Shown here piece after piece: positions 1 to 9,448 of a stretch of 64,000 bases of DNA (its first letter is position 1; every line of letters starts with the position of its first letter). The position numbers and the translations under genes were made by a program. Under the pieces are notes generated by a model. The model did no database searches. It was given only the letters and a program-made list of their open reading frames with translations, and was not told where the DNA came from. Source of the stretch: Solidesulfovibrio alcoholivorans DSM 5433 (GTDB lineage Bacteria; Desulfobacterota; Desulfovibrionia; Desulfovibrionales; Desulfovibrionaceae). The stretch covers positions 1 to 64,000 of the forward strand of contig NZ_JNJA01000004.1 of assembly GCF_000702665.1 (NCBI RefSeq). Reading direction: 5' to 3'.

Positions 1-31
1 TTTTTTATTTTAATAAAGTGAAAATCAATGC

Positions 32-209
32 GGATACCACGGATACCATGCTTTTGTGTGGGGTCCGTATTTTCACCAATAACTGCAAGGGCGCGGGTGC
101 CATGGATACCAAGAATACCATTTTTTTAAATTAAGCAATAAAATAATTATATAAAACAAATTTTGATATTGGAATTGAAAAACTGGCATCCGTGGTATCC
201 ATGGCATCC
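32..209. repeat. Clustered 9-bp tandem repeats (GGATACCAN), iteron-like
   Basis: Eight copies of a 9-mer close to GGATACCAT lie in three perfectly abutting clusters. Two copies are on the plus strand at 32-49 and three on the plus strand at 95-121. Three more are on the minus strand at 183-209. The variants are GGATACCAC, GGATACCAT, GGGTGCCAT, GGATACCAA, GAATACCAT and, reversed, GGATGCCAT, GGATACCAC, GGATGCCAG. A longer word, TGGGGTCCGYAT, occurs on either side at 59-70 and 265-276. No gene covers the region. The exact 9-bp register suggests a protein-binding array (replication iterons, operator array or recombinase arm sites); which of these cannot be told from sequence. Confidence 0.7.
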
Positions 210-453
210 GCAGCCTTATTGCAATTGATTATTCCCCACCCACCCTGGTGTAGTAGCAAAAATTTGGGGTCCGCATCAACAAAAAAAATAAGTTCATGCC
301 AAAACTCAAACTTAAACTATAAAATTTGTTTTACCTCAAAAAAATTAAAGGTATAATGAGTGAAAACCACAACAAATGATCGCAATCCGATACTAGTCTG
401 CCTTATCCGTCATTTGTTTGCATTTTTTGAAATTAATTAAAGGAGGATACTTT

Positions 454-684
454 ATGTCCACAATTGATGATGATTGTTTTGAAGGTCTTATTGAGTTTAG
501 AGTGTTTTTCGATGATGAGGAATTATTTTGTAAATTTTTACACCACTGTATCCAATTCTCAATGGATAATAATGTTGACCATGTGTTTGTTAATGAAGAT
601 GGTCGGTTTGTTGCAATTGAATATTCAAAAAATTGCCCAATTTATATCGACGATTTCGACAACAACAATGAAGCTACAAATTGA
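454..684 (+). CDS. Small highly acidic hypothetical protein (76 aa)
   Basis: No family is recognised. The start is chosen at the ATG preceded by a strong AAAGGAGG ribosome site 5-6 bases upstream; an in-frame ATG 36 bases earlier lacks one. The 76-residue product has about 18 Asp/Glu against four Lys/Arg, so it is strongly negative, with three cysteines and no signal peptide or membrane segment. It ends in an Asn/Asp-rich tail. It lies alone between the 9-bp repeat array and a convergent recombinase gene, with a shared bidirectional hairpin after it. Small acidic proteins on mobile elements are sometimes DNA mimics, but that is only a possibility here. The ribosome site and isolated reading frame make it likely to be expressed. 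Confidence 0.6.
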   Translation: MSTIDDDCFEGLIEFRVFFDDEELFCKFLHHCIQFSMDNNVDHVFVNEDGRFVAIEYSKNCPIYIDDFDNNNEATN

Positions 685-791
685 TTTTGTAGTTACTTTG
701 AATCTTGTAGATATTACTGATACTTGTTGAACGATATTTTGCCATTGGTTTTGATATTTCTACTTGATACAGTTTGTATACTATACACTTT

Positions 792-834
792 AAAAATGTG
801 TCATTGCAAATAAAACCGGCAATGACACATTTTA
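792..834. terminator. Bidirectional terminator hairpin
   Basis: A 14-bp inverted repeat (AAAATGTGTCATTG with CAATGACACATTTT) around a 13-base loop has A-run and T-run flanks on both sides. It sits between the convergent acidic-protein gene and the recombinase gene and can serve both. Confidence 0.7.
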
Positions 835-838
835 TTTG

Positions 839-1513
839 CTATTTTTCTAATGCAATAATTTTATTCAGATATCGATGACATTGTGTCACACTCCATTTTC
901 CTTCTCCGGTGAATGTTTTGATTCCTATCTTATTCAAATAGTTTGCCATTTTATTTAAAGTAAATTTAGATTCTCTCATCATTGTAAAAATCGGTTGTAA
1001 TTTTTTAACAAATTCAGTTGATTCTTCTTGTCTTTTTTTGTTGGTTAAACCGATCCTTGGATTCCCAAGTTTTTTACCATTCTTTCGAGCGCGTTCTAAT
1101 CCCATTTTTATTCTAGAGCTCATTAGTTCTGTTTCAAATTGGGCTATACTGCCAACAATGTTAAGAATTAACCCTGTTATCATTTTGTTTTCATTCGTCA
1201 AATGTATGTTTTGTTTTATACATATTAACTCTACTTTTTTCTTTAGTAAAGCTTCAATGATTTCTTGAGTATCCAACATTTTTCTGCTTAAACGAGAAAT
1301 CTCCGTACAAACTAGCACATCGCCCGTTTTCACTTCATCTAGCAAATTCCAAATTCCTCTCACTCCTAAATCTTTTTTAGCTGATATTTCGAAGGCAATT
1401 TCTTTGTATTTAGTAATTTTATTTTTATTGAACCAATCTGCTAAACACAACCTTTGAGTTTCCAAATCTTGCCCACGATTTTTGGTGCTCACCCTCATAT
1501 ATCCATAGTACAT
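839..1513 (-). CDS. Serine recombinase of the resolvase/invertase family
   Basis: The 224-residue product opens with YGYMRVSTKNRGQDLETQR. This is the resolvase N-terminus, and Ser in RVST is the expected nucleophile. Further family marks are SRLSRKMLDTQEI, the GSIAQFETELMSSRI region followed by RARKNGKKLG (E-helix area), and a short C-terminal helix-turn-helix domain. It should catalyse site-specific DNA inversion, resolution or excision through a 5'-phosphoserine link. An in-frame ATG 36 bases upstream exists, but the chosen ATG has an AGAAGGA ribosome site. It is strongly AT-rich like its surroundings. It is of the small type (no large C-terminal domain), so an invertase/resolvase role is more likely than large serine integrase; its target sites are not identified. 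Confidence 0.9.
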   Translation of the reverse strand: MYYGYMRVSTKNRGQDLETQRLCLADWFNKNKITKYKEIAFEISAKKDLGVRGIWNLLDEVKTGDVLVCTEISRLSRKMLDTQEIIEALLKKKVELICIKQNIHLTNENKMITGLILNIVGSIAQFETELMSSRIKMGLERARKNGKKLGNPRIGLTNKKRQEESTEFVKKLQPIFTMMRESKFTLNKMANYLNKIGIKTFTGEGKWSVTQCHRYLNKIIALEK

Positions 1514-1899
1514 CGCTATTTTCCTTCTGATTTTAACATACCACATCAAGTGATTGTGTGTGTAAAAATAATTACAAAAAATATTTTCCCGGAAGTAAAC
1601 TAAATTTTTAAAAATTTCAGTTGGATTGAATTTTAAAAATATATTTTTGGGATTTGCATCCCTGCCTTAGTGGCTTTTTTAAACAAACATTTTCGGTGGG
1701 CTGAAATATAAATTTATAACTTTGTTTCAACTGAAACTTTTTGCCGGATTATTTTAAGGCTACACCTGCCCTTGATCCAAAAAAATCATCATGGATTCCA
1801 TTTTCTTTGTTTACATTCAAATTTTGTATACTAAAATTATTAAGAAAACGCGCCCAATCTTTCATGCATATTATGTGGATAACTCTAGGAGGGGTAGGA
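1514..1899. other. AT-rich intergenic stretch without a recognised gene
   Basis: This is about 390 bases of very AT-rich DNA upstream of the recombinase gene. Reading frames here are short and lack ribosome sites. It presumably contains the recombinase promoter on the minus strand; no convincing repeat or operator is seen. Confidence 0.5.
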
Positions 1900-1992
1900 A
1901 TGAGTCAAAAGCTGTTTGTTTTAGAAAGAATTATTTTTTTTATGTTAGATAAGGTTTTATTTATATTTATCTGCCTTAATCAGATTTTATAA
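1900..1992 (+). CDS. Possible 30-residue hydrophobic peptide
   Basis: An ATG follows a strong AGGAGGGG ribosome site 6 bases upstream and opens a 30-codon frame. It encodes a very hydrophobic peptide with one likely membrane helix (LFVLERIIFFMLDKVLF, then IFICLNQIL). It lies just upstream of the HTH and integrase genes in the mobile element. It could be a small membrane protein, a translated leader or chance; the ribosome site is the only positive evidence. It is not similar to anything I recognise. Confidence 0.3.
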   Translation: MSQKLFVLERIIFFMLDKVLFIFICLNQIL

Positions 1993-2015
1993 CATTTTGT
2001 TCGCTTGATTAAGAT

Positions 2016-2396
2016 ATGACCAGCCAGGACCTTTCATGCCTTACCCATGCGGAGCTAGCTAACTTACTAAAGCTTGCCCCGGATACAGTTCGAAATATTT
2101 GGAGGGACTTCCCTCATTATTTCGTTACGCCCAAAGGTTGGAATACTCCACGGCTTGAGTCTGCTCGTTTCGACTATTTTGAAGTATTAGAGTATTGTAA
2201 GGAGAAAAGCCATGGCAATTCGCGATTACAAAGGTCCGGGGGGGAAGTATCGAGTGTACTTCAAGTTCCTGGGAAAACAGTACAGCAAAATTGTACAAAC
2301 AAAAAACGAAGCAAAAGAATGGGAGGTGCTGGAGAAGAAACGGCTTGCCAAAGAAATCGTAGACCAGAAAGATTTGATGTATTCGCTGGCATCTAA
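2016..2396 (+). CDS. Small HTH (excisionase/MerR-like) protein overlapping the integrase gene
   Basis: The first about 65 residues look like a DNA-binding domain: LTHAELANLLKLAPDTVRNIW is a helix-turn-helix style segment, followed by a wing-like part ending near [11 protein letters not shown]. Small proteins of this type directly upstream of a tyrosine integrase often act as excisionase or regulator. The second half (after about residue 66) overlaps the integrase gene by 185 bases in another frame. It has a biased, Arg/Lys/Gly-rich composition typical of an out-of-frame read-through. The functional gene may originally have ended near the integrase start, with the present tail caused by a lost stop or an upstream frameshift. 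No strong ribosome site is seen before the ATG. Confidence 0.55.
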   Translation: MTSQDLSCLTHAELANLLKLAPDTVRNIWRDFPHYFVTPKGWNTPRLESARFDYFEVLEYCKEKSHGNSRLQRSGGEVSSVLQVPGKTVQQNCTNKKRSKRMGGAGEETACQRNRRPERFDVFAGI

Positions 2397-3291
2397 ATTA
2401 TATCTTGATGACTGTTCAATACGCATGCAGCCTGGTACTGTGAGTGAAAAATTGTCACATTATAAGAATTTTGCATTATTTCTTAAAAATGATATTGCTG
2501 TTAAAAATGTGTCAATTGAATTAGCAAGAACATTTATTTGTACTGTACAATCTGCAAAAGGAAATAAATCTGCCAACAGAAATTTACGTAATCTTAAAGC
2601 CCTTTGGAATTGGCACAAAAGAGAAGGGCGTGTGGTACACAACCCTTGGGACAAGGTGTCCACTTTACCCGAAGAAGAGATTATAAAACAGGTGCCAACA
2701 CAAGATGAAGTTTTTTCTATTTTGATGGCTGCGCAACCGTGGGAAAAAGATTACCTTCAAATGCTCCTTAAAACAGGTGCGCGTCCTGGTGAAGTTCGTC
2801 GTCTACGGTGGGATGAAGTCAATTTTGAGCGTCGCGTCATTTTTTTATGGACCAGAAAGCGTAAAGGCGGACAAAAGACTTTTCGTGCTGTGCCCATGAA
2901 TGACACTTTATATGAAATTTTAAGCAGAAGATGGAAGGGAAAAGGACATGATACTCACGTATTCATTAATCCTGAAACTGGACACCCGTGGTCAAAACAT
3001 AACCATCCCATCAAATATATGATGTCTAGACTTTGTGAGAAAGCCGGCATTAGAACATATGATCTTTATAGCCTTCGGCATTACGTCGCCCAACGGTTAG
3101 TTGATATGGATAAAGCGTCCCTTGGGGATATTCAAAAACTCCTTGGTCACAGACGAATGACCACGACTGACAATTACCTCAAAAGTTTAGCACCAGACCT
3201 CGCTCGGTTAGGCAGGGCACTTGAGGATGAGTTCCCGAGCGATCAAGGTGAAAGTATGCATGAACGGTATGCACAAGGAGCCGAAAAATGA
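2212..3291 (+). CDS. int: Tyrosine recombinase/integrase of the mobile element
   Basis: This 359-residue protein has an N-terminal arm-binding-like segment ([19 protein letters not shown]). A SAM-like core-binding domain lies at about residues 60-150 and a C-terminal catalytic domain from about 165 onward. Catalytic signatures are the first Arg in [12 protein letters not shown], Lys in the beta-hairpin [18 protein letters not shown] for the H-x-x-R box, [13 protein letters not shown] for the second His, and the nucleophilic Tyr. It should integrate and excise the element at the neighbouring tRNA-Ser. The ATG follows AGGAGA at 7-8 bases. Base composition is intermediate between the AT-rich island and the chromosome. 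The stop codon abuts the terminator hairpin of the tRNA, so the att core must lie very close by. Confidence 0.93.
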   Translation: MAIRDYKGPGGKYRVYFKFLGKQYSKIVQTKNEAKEWEVLEKKRLAKEIVDQKDLMYSLASKLYLDDCSIRMQPGTVSEKLSHYKNFALFLKNDIAVKNVSIELARTFICTVQSAKGNKSANRNLRNLKALWNWHKREGRVVHNPWDKVSTLPEEEIIKQVPTQDEVFSILMAAQPWEKDYLQMLLKTGARPGEVRRLRWDEVNFERRVIFLWTRKRKGGQKTFRAVPMNDTLYEILSRRWKGKGHDTHVFINPETGHPWSKHNHPIKYMMSRLCEKAGIRTYDLYSLRHYVAQRLVDMDKASLGDIQKLLGHRRMTTTDNYLKSLAPDLARLGRALEDEFPSDQGESMHERYAQGAEK

Positions 3292-3319
3292 AAAACCCGG
3301 GCTCCTTTCGAAGCCCGGG
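3291..3319 (-). terminator. Terminator of tRNA-Ser
   Basis: Read on the minus strand, an 8-bp stem (CCCGGGCT/AGCCCGGG, positions 3296-3303 with 3312-3319) is followed by TTTTT. It lies 13 bases past the tRNA 3' end and overlaps the last base of the integrase stop. Confidence 0.8.
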
Positions 3320-3330
3320 AATATAGGCAG

Positions 3331-3426
<96 letters not shown>

Positions 3427-3580
3427 GCAACACGGCTTGATAAACACTTGGCCCCGGCCGGTCAAGAAAAATTCCGCCATGTCGTGCACATCCTTTGCTT
3501 CTGACCCTTTACAGAGCGCCTGCCCCGCGGCTATGCTCCCCCCTCGGCATCAGCCAGCCCCCTCAAAAGGAGTCCAGGGC

Positions 3581-4749
<1,169 letters not shown>

Positions 4750-4753
<4 letters not shown>

Positions 4754-6051
4754 ACGCCGTAAGCGACGCCCCCGTTCGTATCGGTTTGGCCGGATTCGGC
4801 ACGGTCGGATCCGGCCTCGTGACCATTCTGGAGCGAAACGCCGACTGGATCAGGCGGCGTCTCGGGCGTGACCTTGTGCTTAAAAAAGTGCTGGTGCGCG
4901 ACGTCTCCAAGCCGCGCGCCGTGGCCCTGCCCGAGGGCGTCGCCCTGACCGCCGATCCTGACGCTCTCGTCACCGACCCCGAGATCGACATCGTGGTTGA
5001 ACTGATGGGCGGCATCGACGCGGCCTTTGCGCTCATCCACAAGGCGCTTCATGCCGGCAAGCACGTGGTCACGGCCAACAAGGCCCTGCTCGCGGAGCGC
5101 GGGCCGGAACTCTTCGCCCTGGCCGCGCAAAAGGGCCTGGGGCTTTACTACGAGGCCAGCTGCGCCGGGGCCATTCCCATTGTCGAAACGCTCAAGGAAT
5201 CCCTGGCCGGCAACCGCATCAAGAGCATCATCGGCATTTTAAACGGCACGGCCAACTACATTCTCAGCAGCATGAGCGACAAGGGCCTGCCCTTTGCCGA
5301 CGCGCTGCGCAAGGCCCAGGAACTGGGGTACGCCGAAGCCGATCCGACGCTCGACATCGAAGGCCTCGACGCCGCGCACAAGCTCATCCTGCTCATCCGC
5401 CTGGCCTACGGCCAGAACCTGCCGCTGTCGCGCCTGTTCGTGGAAGGCATCACCCGCGTGACCCCCGAAGACATCCGTTTCGCCGGCGAGTTCGGCTACA
5501 CCATCAAGCTCATCGGGCAGGTCCACGAGGCCGGCGGCAAGCTCGTGGCCGGCGTGTGTCCCATGCTCGTGCATCAGGACTTCCTGCTGGCAAGCGTCAA
5601 AGGGGCCTACAACGCCGTGCGCGTGGAAGGCGACGCAGCCGGTTCGATCCTCCTGCACGGCCGGGGCGCGGGCGACCTGCCCACGGGCAGCGCCGTTCTG
5701 GCCGACATCATGGCCCTGTCCCGCGCCGGCATGACGCCCAACAACACCGGCTTTGTCACCGAGCCCCTGCCCGACGCCGATGTCCTCGACCTCGACGACG
5801 CCGTGTGCCCGCACTACATCCATTTCACGGTCAAGGACCAGGCCGGGGTCATGGCCGCCATCTCCAAGTCCATGGGCGTGCACGGCGTCAGCATCCGCCA
5901 GGCCGTGCAGAAGGGCGAGCCCGAGGACGGCTACGTGCCTATCGTCTTCCTCACCCACGAGGCCCCGGAACGCGCCATCCGCGGCGTTCTCGACGACGCC
6001 GCCGATATGGCGTTCATCAAACCGGGGACCGTGCATTTCAGGGTGCTGTAG
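4750..6051 (+). CDS. hom: Homoserine dehydrogenase
   Basis: This 433-residue enzyme reduces aspartate semialdehyde to homoserine with NAD(P)H, the branch point toward threonine and methionine. Domains in order are a Rossmann nucleotide-binding domain ([12 protein letters not shown] at about residue 13, then TANKALL near 115), the catalytic/dimerisation domain ([30 protein letters not shown]) and a C-terminal ACT regulatory domain from about residue 350 ([17 protein letters not shown]). The ACT domain suggests feedback inhibition by threonine. It overlaps alaC by 4 bases. A hairpin element and a strong terminator follow, so alaC-hom may be a two-gene unit. The proposed homoserine kinase lies two genes downstream. 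Confidence 0.95.
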
Positions 6052-6070
6052 GGACAAGGAAAAACAAAGA

Positions 6071-6131
6071 ATGCCTCCGGCGGCCAGGAGGGGCCGAGGG
6101 CCCCTCCTGGACCACCCCGATAGGGGGGAGG
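6071..6131 (-). repeat. Dispersed palindromic element, copy A
   Basis: The element reads ATGCCTCCGGCGG, then CCAGGAGGGG around a short loop with its complement CCCCTCCTGG, then a spacer and CCCCGATAGGGG. It starts 20 bases after the hom stop codon. It belongs to a family with copies at 6831, 15292, 30853, 31001, 37763 and 38501; this copy is in the post-stop orientation. Confidence 0.8.
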
Positions 6132-6136
6132 CGAGG

Positions 6137-6158
6137 GCCGGCGCAAGCCGGTTTTTTT
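6137..6158 (+). terminator. Rho-independent terminator after hom
   Basis: A CCGGC stem with a GCAA tetraloop and GCCGG return is followed by seven T residues. It lies directly downstream of palindromic element copy A and closes the alaC-hom unit. Confidence 0.75.
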
Positions 6159-6174
6159 CGGGAAAGCGGAAAGT

Positions 6175-6816
6175 ATGGACGGAAAAAGGATCGAGGTGGC
6201 CATTCTGGTCTTCCCGGATGTGGAGCTGCTCGATTTCTGCGGCCCCTACGAGGCGCTTTCCGCCTGCCGTCTCGATGAATCCCGGCGGCGGGAGGAGCCC
6301 TCGCCCTTTGCCTTGCGCCTTGTCGGGGCGACGCTTGATCCCGTGGGTTGCGCCAACGGCCCGCGATTCTTGCCCGATGTGACGCGCGCCGACTGCCCCG
6401 TGCCGGATGTGCTGCTTGTGCCAGGCGGCTGGGGCGTGCGCGCGGCGCTTGATGACGCGGCCCTCGTCGCCTGGATCGGGGAGACGGGGTGCAAGGCCGG
6501 GGTAGTCGCCGGCGTGTGCACGGGGTCCATGCTGCTCGGCAAGGCCGGTCTGCTCGAGGGCAGGCGCGCGACCACGCATTGGCGGTCCCTCGACTGGATG
6601 CGCGCCTCCTACCCGGGCGTCACGGTCGTTGCCGACGCGCACGTGGTGGAGGACGGCACGGTCCTGACGAGCGCCGGCATCAGCGCCGGCATCGACCTCG
6701 GCCTGCGCCTTGTCGCCCGCTTTTTCGGCGAACCCCTCGCCCTCGCTACGGCCCGCCACCTGGAGTATGCTCCCCCCGTCAACAACAAGCGGAGAGTCTC
6801 CCTCTCCCCCCTTTAA
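6175..6816 (+). CDS. DJ-1/PfpI family protein (class I glutamine amidotransferase-like fold)
   Basis: This 213-residue single-domain protein starts IEVAILVFPDVELLDFCGPYEAL, like the AraC-associated and isonitrile-hydratase-like branch of the DJ-1/PfpI superfamily. The nucleophile elbow is VAGVCTGSMLL with Cys at about residue 119, followed by GRRATTHWRSLD and VVEDGTVLTSAGISAGIDL. The last motif is typical of this branch. The substrate is unknown; possibilities are a glyoxalase/deglycase-like or hydratase activity. It sits between hom and a proposed homoserine kinase on the same strand but has its own upstream terminator. The last 15 residues (KRRVSLSPL end) look non-homologous and may reflect extension toward element copy B. 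Confidence 0.8.
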   Translation: MDGKRIEVAILVFPDVELLDFCGPYEALSACRLDESRRREEPSPFALRLVGATLDPVGCANGPRFLPDVTRADCPVPDVLLVPGGWGVRAALDDAALVAWIGETGCKAGVVAGVCTGSMLLGKAGLLEGRRATTHWRSLDWMRASYPGVTVVADAHVVEDGTVLTSAGISAGIDLGLRLVARFFGEPLALATARHLEYAPPVNNKRRVSLSPL

Positions 6817-6830
6817 AAGTTTTTGAAGAG

Positions 6831-6881
6831 AGTCCAGAGAGAAACTTTTTTCAAAAAGTTTCTCTCTGGCCGCCGGAGGCA
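6831..6881 (+). repeat. Dispersed palindromic element, copy B, supplying a ribosome site
   Basis: The element has a perfect 17-bp stem (CCAGAGAGAAACTTTTT at 6834-6850 with its complement at 6853-6869) preceded by GAGT and followed by CCGCCGGAGGCAT. The outer arm is the same as in the other copies but reversed, so GGAGG falls 7 bases before the TTG start of the next gene. The long stem differs in sequence from copies A, C, D and G but keeps the CCAG...CTGG ends. Confidence 0.75.
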
Positions 6882-6885
6882 TCTC

Positions 6886-8091
6886 TTGTCCAAATCCAAA
6901 CTCATTTTCCTCATCGCCGACGGCATGGGCGATCTGCCGATCGAGGCTCTTCATGGGCGTACGCCCATGGAGGCGGCGGCCACGCCCGTCATGGACCGCT
7001 TGGCCCGGGAGGGCATGGTCGGGCTTTGCCGCACCGTGCCGCAGGGCATGGCCCCCGGTTCCGACGTGGCCAACATGTCCCTGCTCGGGTTCGACCCGGC
7101 CGCCCACCACACCGGGCGCGGGCCCATCGAGGCCGCGGCCCTGGGGCTCGCCCTGGCCGGCGACGACGTGGTTTTCCGGCTCAACACCGTGACGGTGAGC
7201 GAATTTTCCGACGACGGGATCATGCGCGATTATTCCGCCGGGCATATCGCCACGGCGGTGTCCACGCAGCTCGTGGAATCCCTGGAGCGGGAGTGCCTGC
7301 CCGAGGGGTATGCGCTTTTCCCGGGCGTGCAGTACCGCCACCTGCTCGTGGCCCGGGGCGCGGCGGACAAGGCCGAGGCCACGCTCGCCGTGCGTCCGCC
7401 CCACGACATCACCGACCAGGGCATCGCGCAGGACATGGCGCAGTTTCGTCGCGCGCCGGCCTTGTGGGACTTCGTACGCCGGGCCGCTACGGTGCTTGCC
7501 GGGTCCGCCAACACGAGCAAGGCTAACGCGGTCTGGCCCTGGGGCCAGGGCAGGGCGCTGACGCTTCCCGATTTCGCCGCGACCTTCGGCCTGCGCGGCG
7601 CGGTGGTTTCGGCCGTGGACCTGGTCAAGGGCCTGGGCCGGGCCGCGGGCATGGCCGTGCTGGACGTGCCCGGGGCCACGGGGCTGCTGGACACCAATTA
7701 CGCGGGCAAGGTGGCGGCGGCGCTTGATTTTCTCAAGGAAGGCGATTTCGTCTTCGTCCACGTCGAAGCCCCGGACGAATGCGGCCACGGCGGCGACGCG
7801 GCGGCCAAGACCGAGGCCGTGGCCCGGTTCGACGCGCAGGTGGTCGCGCCCATGGTCGCGGCGCTCGGGGACGACGCGGCCTTCCTCATCGCCTGCGACC
7901 ACCCCACGCCCATCGCCATCCGCACGCATACCGCCGATCCCGTGCCTTTTCTTTTCTGGAAGCAGGGCGTAACCCCTTCGGGCGCGGCCGCCTTCAGCGA
8001 ACGGGAGGCCGCGAAAACCGGCCTTGTCGTCGCCCCGGGGCATGCACTTTTGCCAAGGGCCGCCGCCTGGGCCGGAAAGGGCGGCAACTAG
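6886..8091 (+). CDS. Proposed homoserine kinase / cofactor-independent phosphoglycerate mutase-like protein (COG3635)
   Basis: This 401-residue protein belongs to the alkaline-phosphatase-superfamily branch of archaeal-type phosphoglycerate mutases. LIFLIADGMGDLPIEAL carries the metal-binding Asp. PQGMAPGSDVANMSLLGF contains the covalent Ser/Thr region, and HVEAPDECGHGGD plus ACDHPTPI carry the second metal set. Bacterial members found with threonine genes have been proposed to be non-orthologous homoserine kinases (TIGR02535-type). The presence of hom nearby fits that role; phosphoglycerate mutase remains the alternative. Start is TTG, not the upstream in-frame ATG at 6823, because GGAGG from element copy B lies 7 bases before TTG and the family N-terminus begins there. 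Homology to the family is certain; substrate is inferred. Confidence 0.85.
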   Translation: MSKSKLIFLIADGMGDLPIEALHGRTPMEAAATPVMDRLAREGMVGLCRTVPQGMAPGSDVANMSLLGFDPAAHHTGRGPIEAAALGLALAGDDVVFRLNTVTVSEFSDDGIMRDYSAGHIATAVSTQLVESLERECLPEGYALFPGVQYRHLLVARGAADKAEATLAVRPPHDITDQGIAQDMAQFRRAPALWDFVRRAATVLAGSANTSKANAVWPWGQGRALTLPDFAATFGLRGAVVSAVDLVKGLGRAAGMAVLDVPGATGLLDTNYAGKVAAALDFLKEGDFVFVHVEAPDECGHGGDAAAKTEAVARFDAQVVAPMVAALGDDAAFLIACDHPTPIAIRTHTADPVPFLFWKQGVTPSGAAAFSEREAAKTGLVVAPGHALLPRAAAWAGKGGN

Positions 8092-8100
8092 GTCCGGCAC

Positions 8101-8535
8101 ATGGCGCTTTTCCTCAAACCCGAGGATTTCCCCTCGCCCGACTCCCGTTTGCGGCTGACGGTCTCCTACGGCGAGACCGACCGCATGGGCTACGCCTATT
8201 ACGGGCACTATCCGCATTGGTTCGAGCGGGGGCGCGGGCATTTCATCCGCGAGCGCGGCATGAGCTACGCCGAGGTGGAAGCGCGCGGCGTGTGGCTGCC
8301 CGTGCGCGACCTGGCCGTGCGCTATTTGCGCCCGGCGCATTACGACGACGAAGTGGTGGTGCGTACGGCCGTCAGCGCCTGGGGCCGCGCCTCGATCAGC
8401 TTCGCCTACCAGCTTTACGGTCCGCCGCAGGACGGGACGCTCCTCGCCGCCGGCGAAACCCTGCACGCCTGCACGACGCCCGAGGGGCGGCCCATGGCCG
8501 TCCCGGACTGGCTGCGCGGGTTTTTTTCCGTCTAA
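8101..8535 (+). CDS. Acyl-CoA thioesterase, YbgC/4-hydroxybenzoyl-CoA thioesterase type
   Basis: This 144-residue single hotdog-fold protein carries YGETDRMGYAYYGHYPHWFERGR, in which the Asp-x-x-Gly/Tyr motif is the family signature. RYLRPAHYDDEVVVRT lies in the central strand. It should hydrolyse short or aromatic acyl-CoA esters in the cytoplasm. It starts only nine bases after the preceding gene and is followed within 25 bases by an amidohydrolase, so the three are probably co-transcribed. The ribosome site is weak. Confidence 0.85.
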   Translation: MALFLKPEDFPSPDSRLRLTVSYGETDRMGYAYYGHYPHWFERGRGHFIRERGMSYAEVEARGVWLPVRDLAVRYLRPAHYDDEVVVRTAVSAWGRASISFAYQLYGPPQDGTLLAAGETLHACTTPEGRPMAVPDWLRGFFSV

Positions 8536-8559
8536 CCTTACCCCTTCCCCGCACGCATC

Positions 8560-9345
8560 ATGTTCATCGACATCCATACGCACGCCTACCATCCGAAAAT
8601 CGCGGACAAGGTCCTGGCCCAGCTTGAAGGGCATTACGGCATCCACCCCGTGGGCACGGGCCAGATCGACGACCTGCTCGCCCGGGCGACCGCCGCGGGC
8701 CTGGACAAGGTGGTGGTCCACAACGCGGCCACGGCCCCGGCGCAGGTGGTGCCGGCCAACAACTGGGCCATCCGCATCCACCGGGAAAATCCCCGCGTTA
8801 TCTCCTTCGGCACGCTGCACCCGGATTTCCCGGATTTCGAGCGCGAACTCGAGCGCCTGTGGCGCAACGGCATCAAGGGCATCAAGTTCCACGCCGACTT
8901 CCAGGGCTTCCGCCTGGACGACCACCGCCTGTGGCCCATCTTCGAGGCGCTTTCCGGACGCTTCACGGTCATGCTGCACGTGGGCGACCGGCTGCCGCCC
9001 GAGGAGAACAACTCCTGTCCGGCCAAGGTCGCGGCCATCCTGCGCGATTTTCCGCATCTTACGGTCATCGCCGCGCACATGGGCGGCTACCTGCACTGGC
9101 AGTACGTGCTCGAGCATCTGGCCGGCAAGGACGTCTATATCGACACGTCGAGCACGTTGGCTTTCATCGACGACAACACGCTCTCGCGCATCGTCGCCGC
9201 CCATCCGCGCGAGCGCATCCTTTTCGGCAGCGACTATCCGCTTTTCGACCCGGGCGAGGAGATCGTCCGGCTGCGCAAGCGCTTGGCATTGCGCGATTCC
9301 CAGCTCGAAGCCCTCCTTTCCGCCGGAAGCGCACTTTTCCGATAG
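8560..9345 (+). CDS. Amidohydrolase family (COG2159-like) metal-dependent hydrolase
   Basis: This 261-residue TIM-barrel protein has the N-terminal metal motif DIHTHAYHP. Further conserved parts are GIKGIKFHADFQGF, VMLHVGDRLPPE, VIAAHMGGYLHW and the terminal GSDYPLFDPGEEI, which provides the catalytic Asp. The family includes decarboxylases and hydrolases of small carboxylates or lactones; the substrate cannot be named. It is in the same transcriptional direction as the thioesterase, 24 bases downstream. Confidence 0.82.
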   Translation: MFIDIHTHAYHPKIADKVLAQLEGHYGIHPVGTGQIDDLLARATAAGLDKVVVHNAATAPAQVVPANNWAIRIHRENPRVISFGTLHPDFPDFERELERLWRNGIKGIKFHADFQGFRLDDHRLWPIFEALSGRFTVMLHVGDRLPPEENNSCPAKVAAILRDFPHLTVIAAHMGGYLHWQYVLEHLAGKDVYIDTSSTLAFIDDNTLSRIVAAHPRERILFGSDYPLFDPGEEIVRLRKRLALRDSQLEALLSAGSALFR

Positions 9346-9448
9346 CAAAAATGTACATTGACTTCCCACCAGGGCTCGTGCTGGAACGGCAGAGCCCCGG
9401 CGGTTCGTTGCGGGAGGCTTTCTCCCAGCCGGGCCAAGGAGTTTGCGT

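Noticed and set aside
1-300. CRISPR array
   Set aside because: The repeats are 9 bp and abut directly without spacers, and no cas genes are present.
1741-1899. Plus-strand frame extending upstream of the tiny hydrophobic peptide
   Set aside because: It has no ribosome site and an irregular composition; only the last 30 codons have a plausible start.
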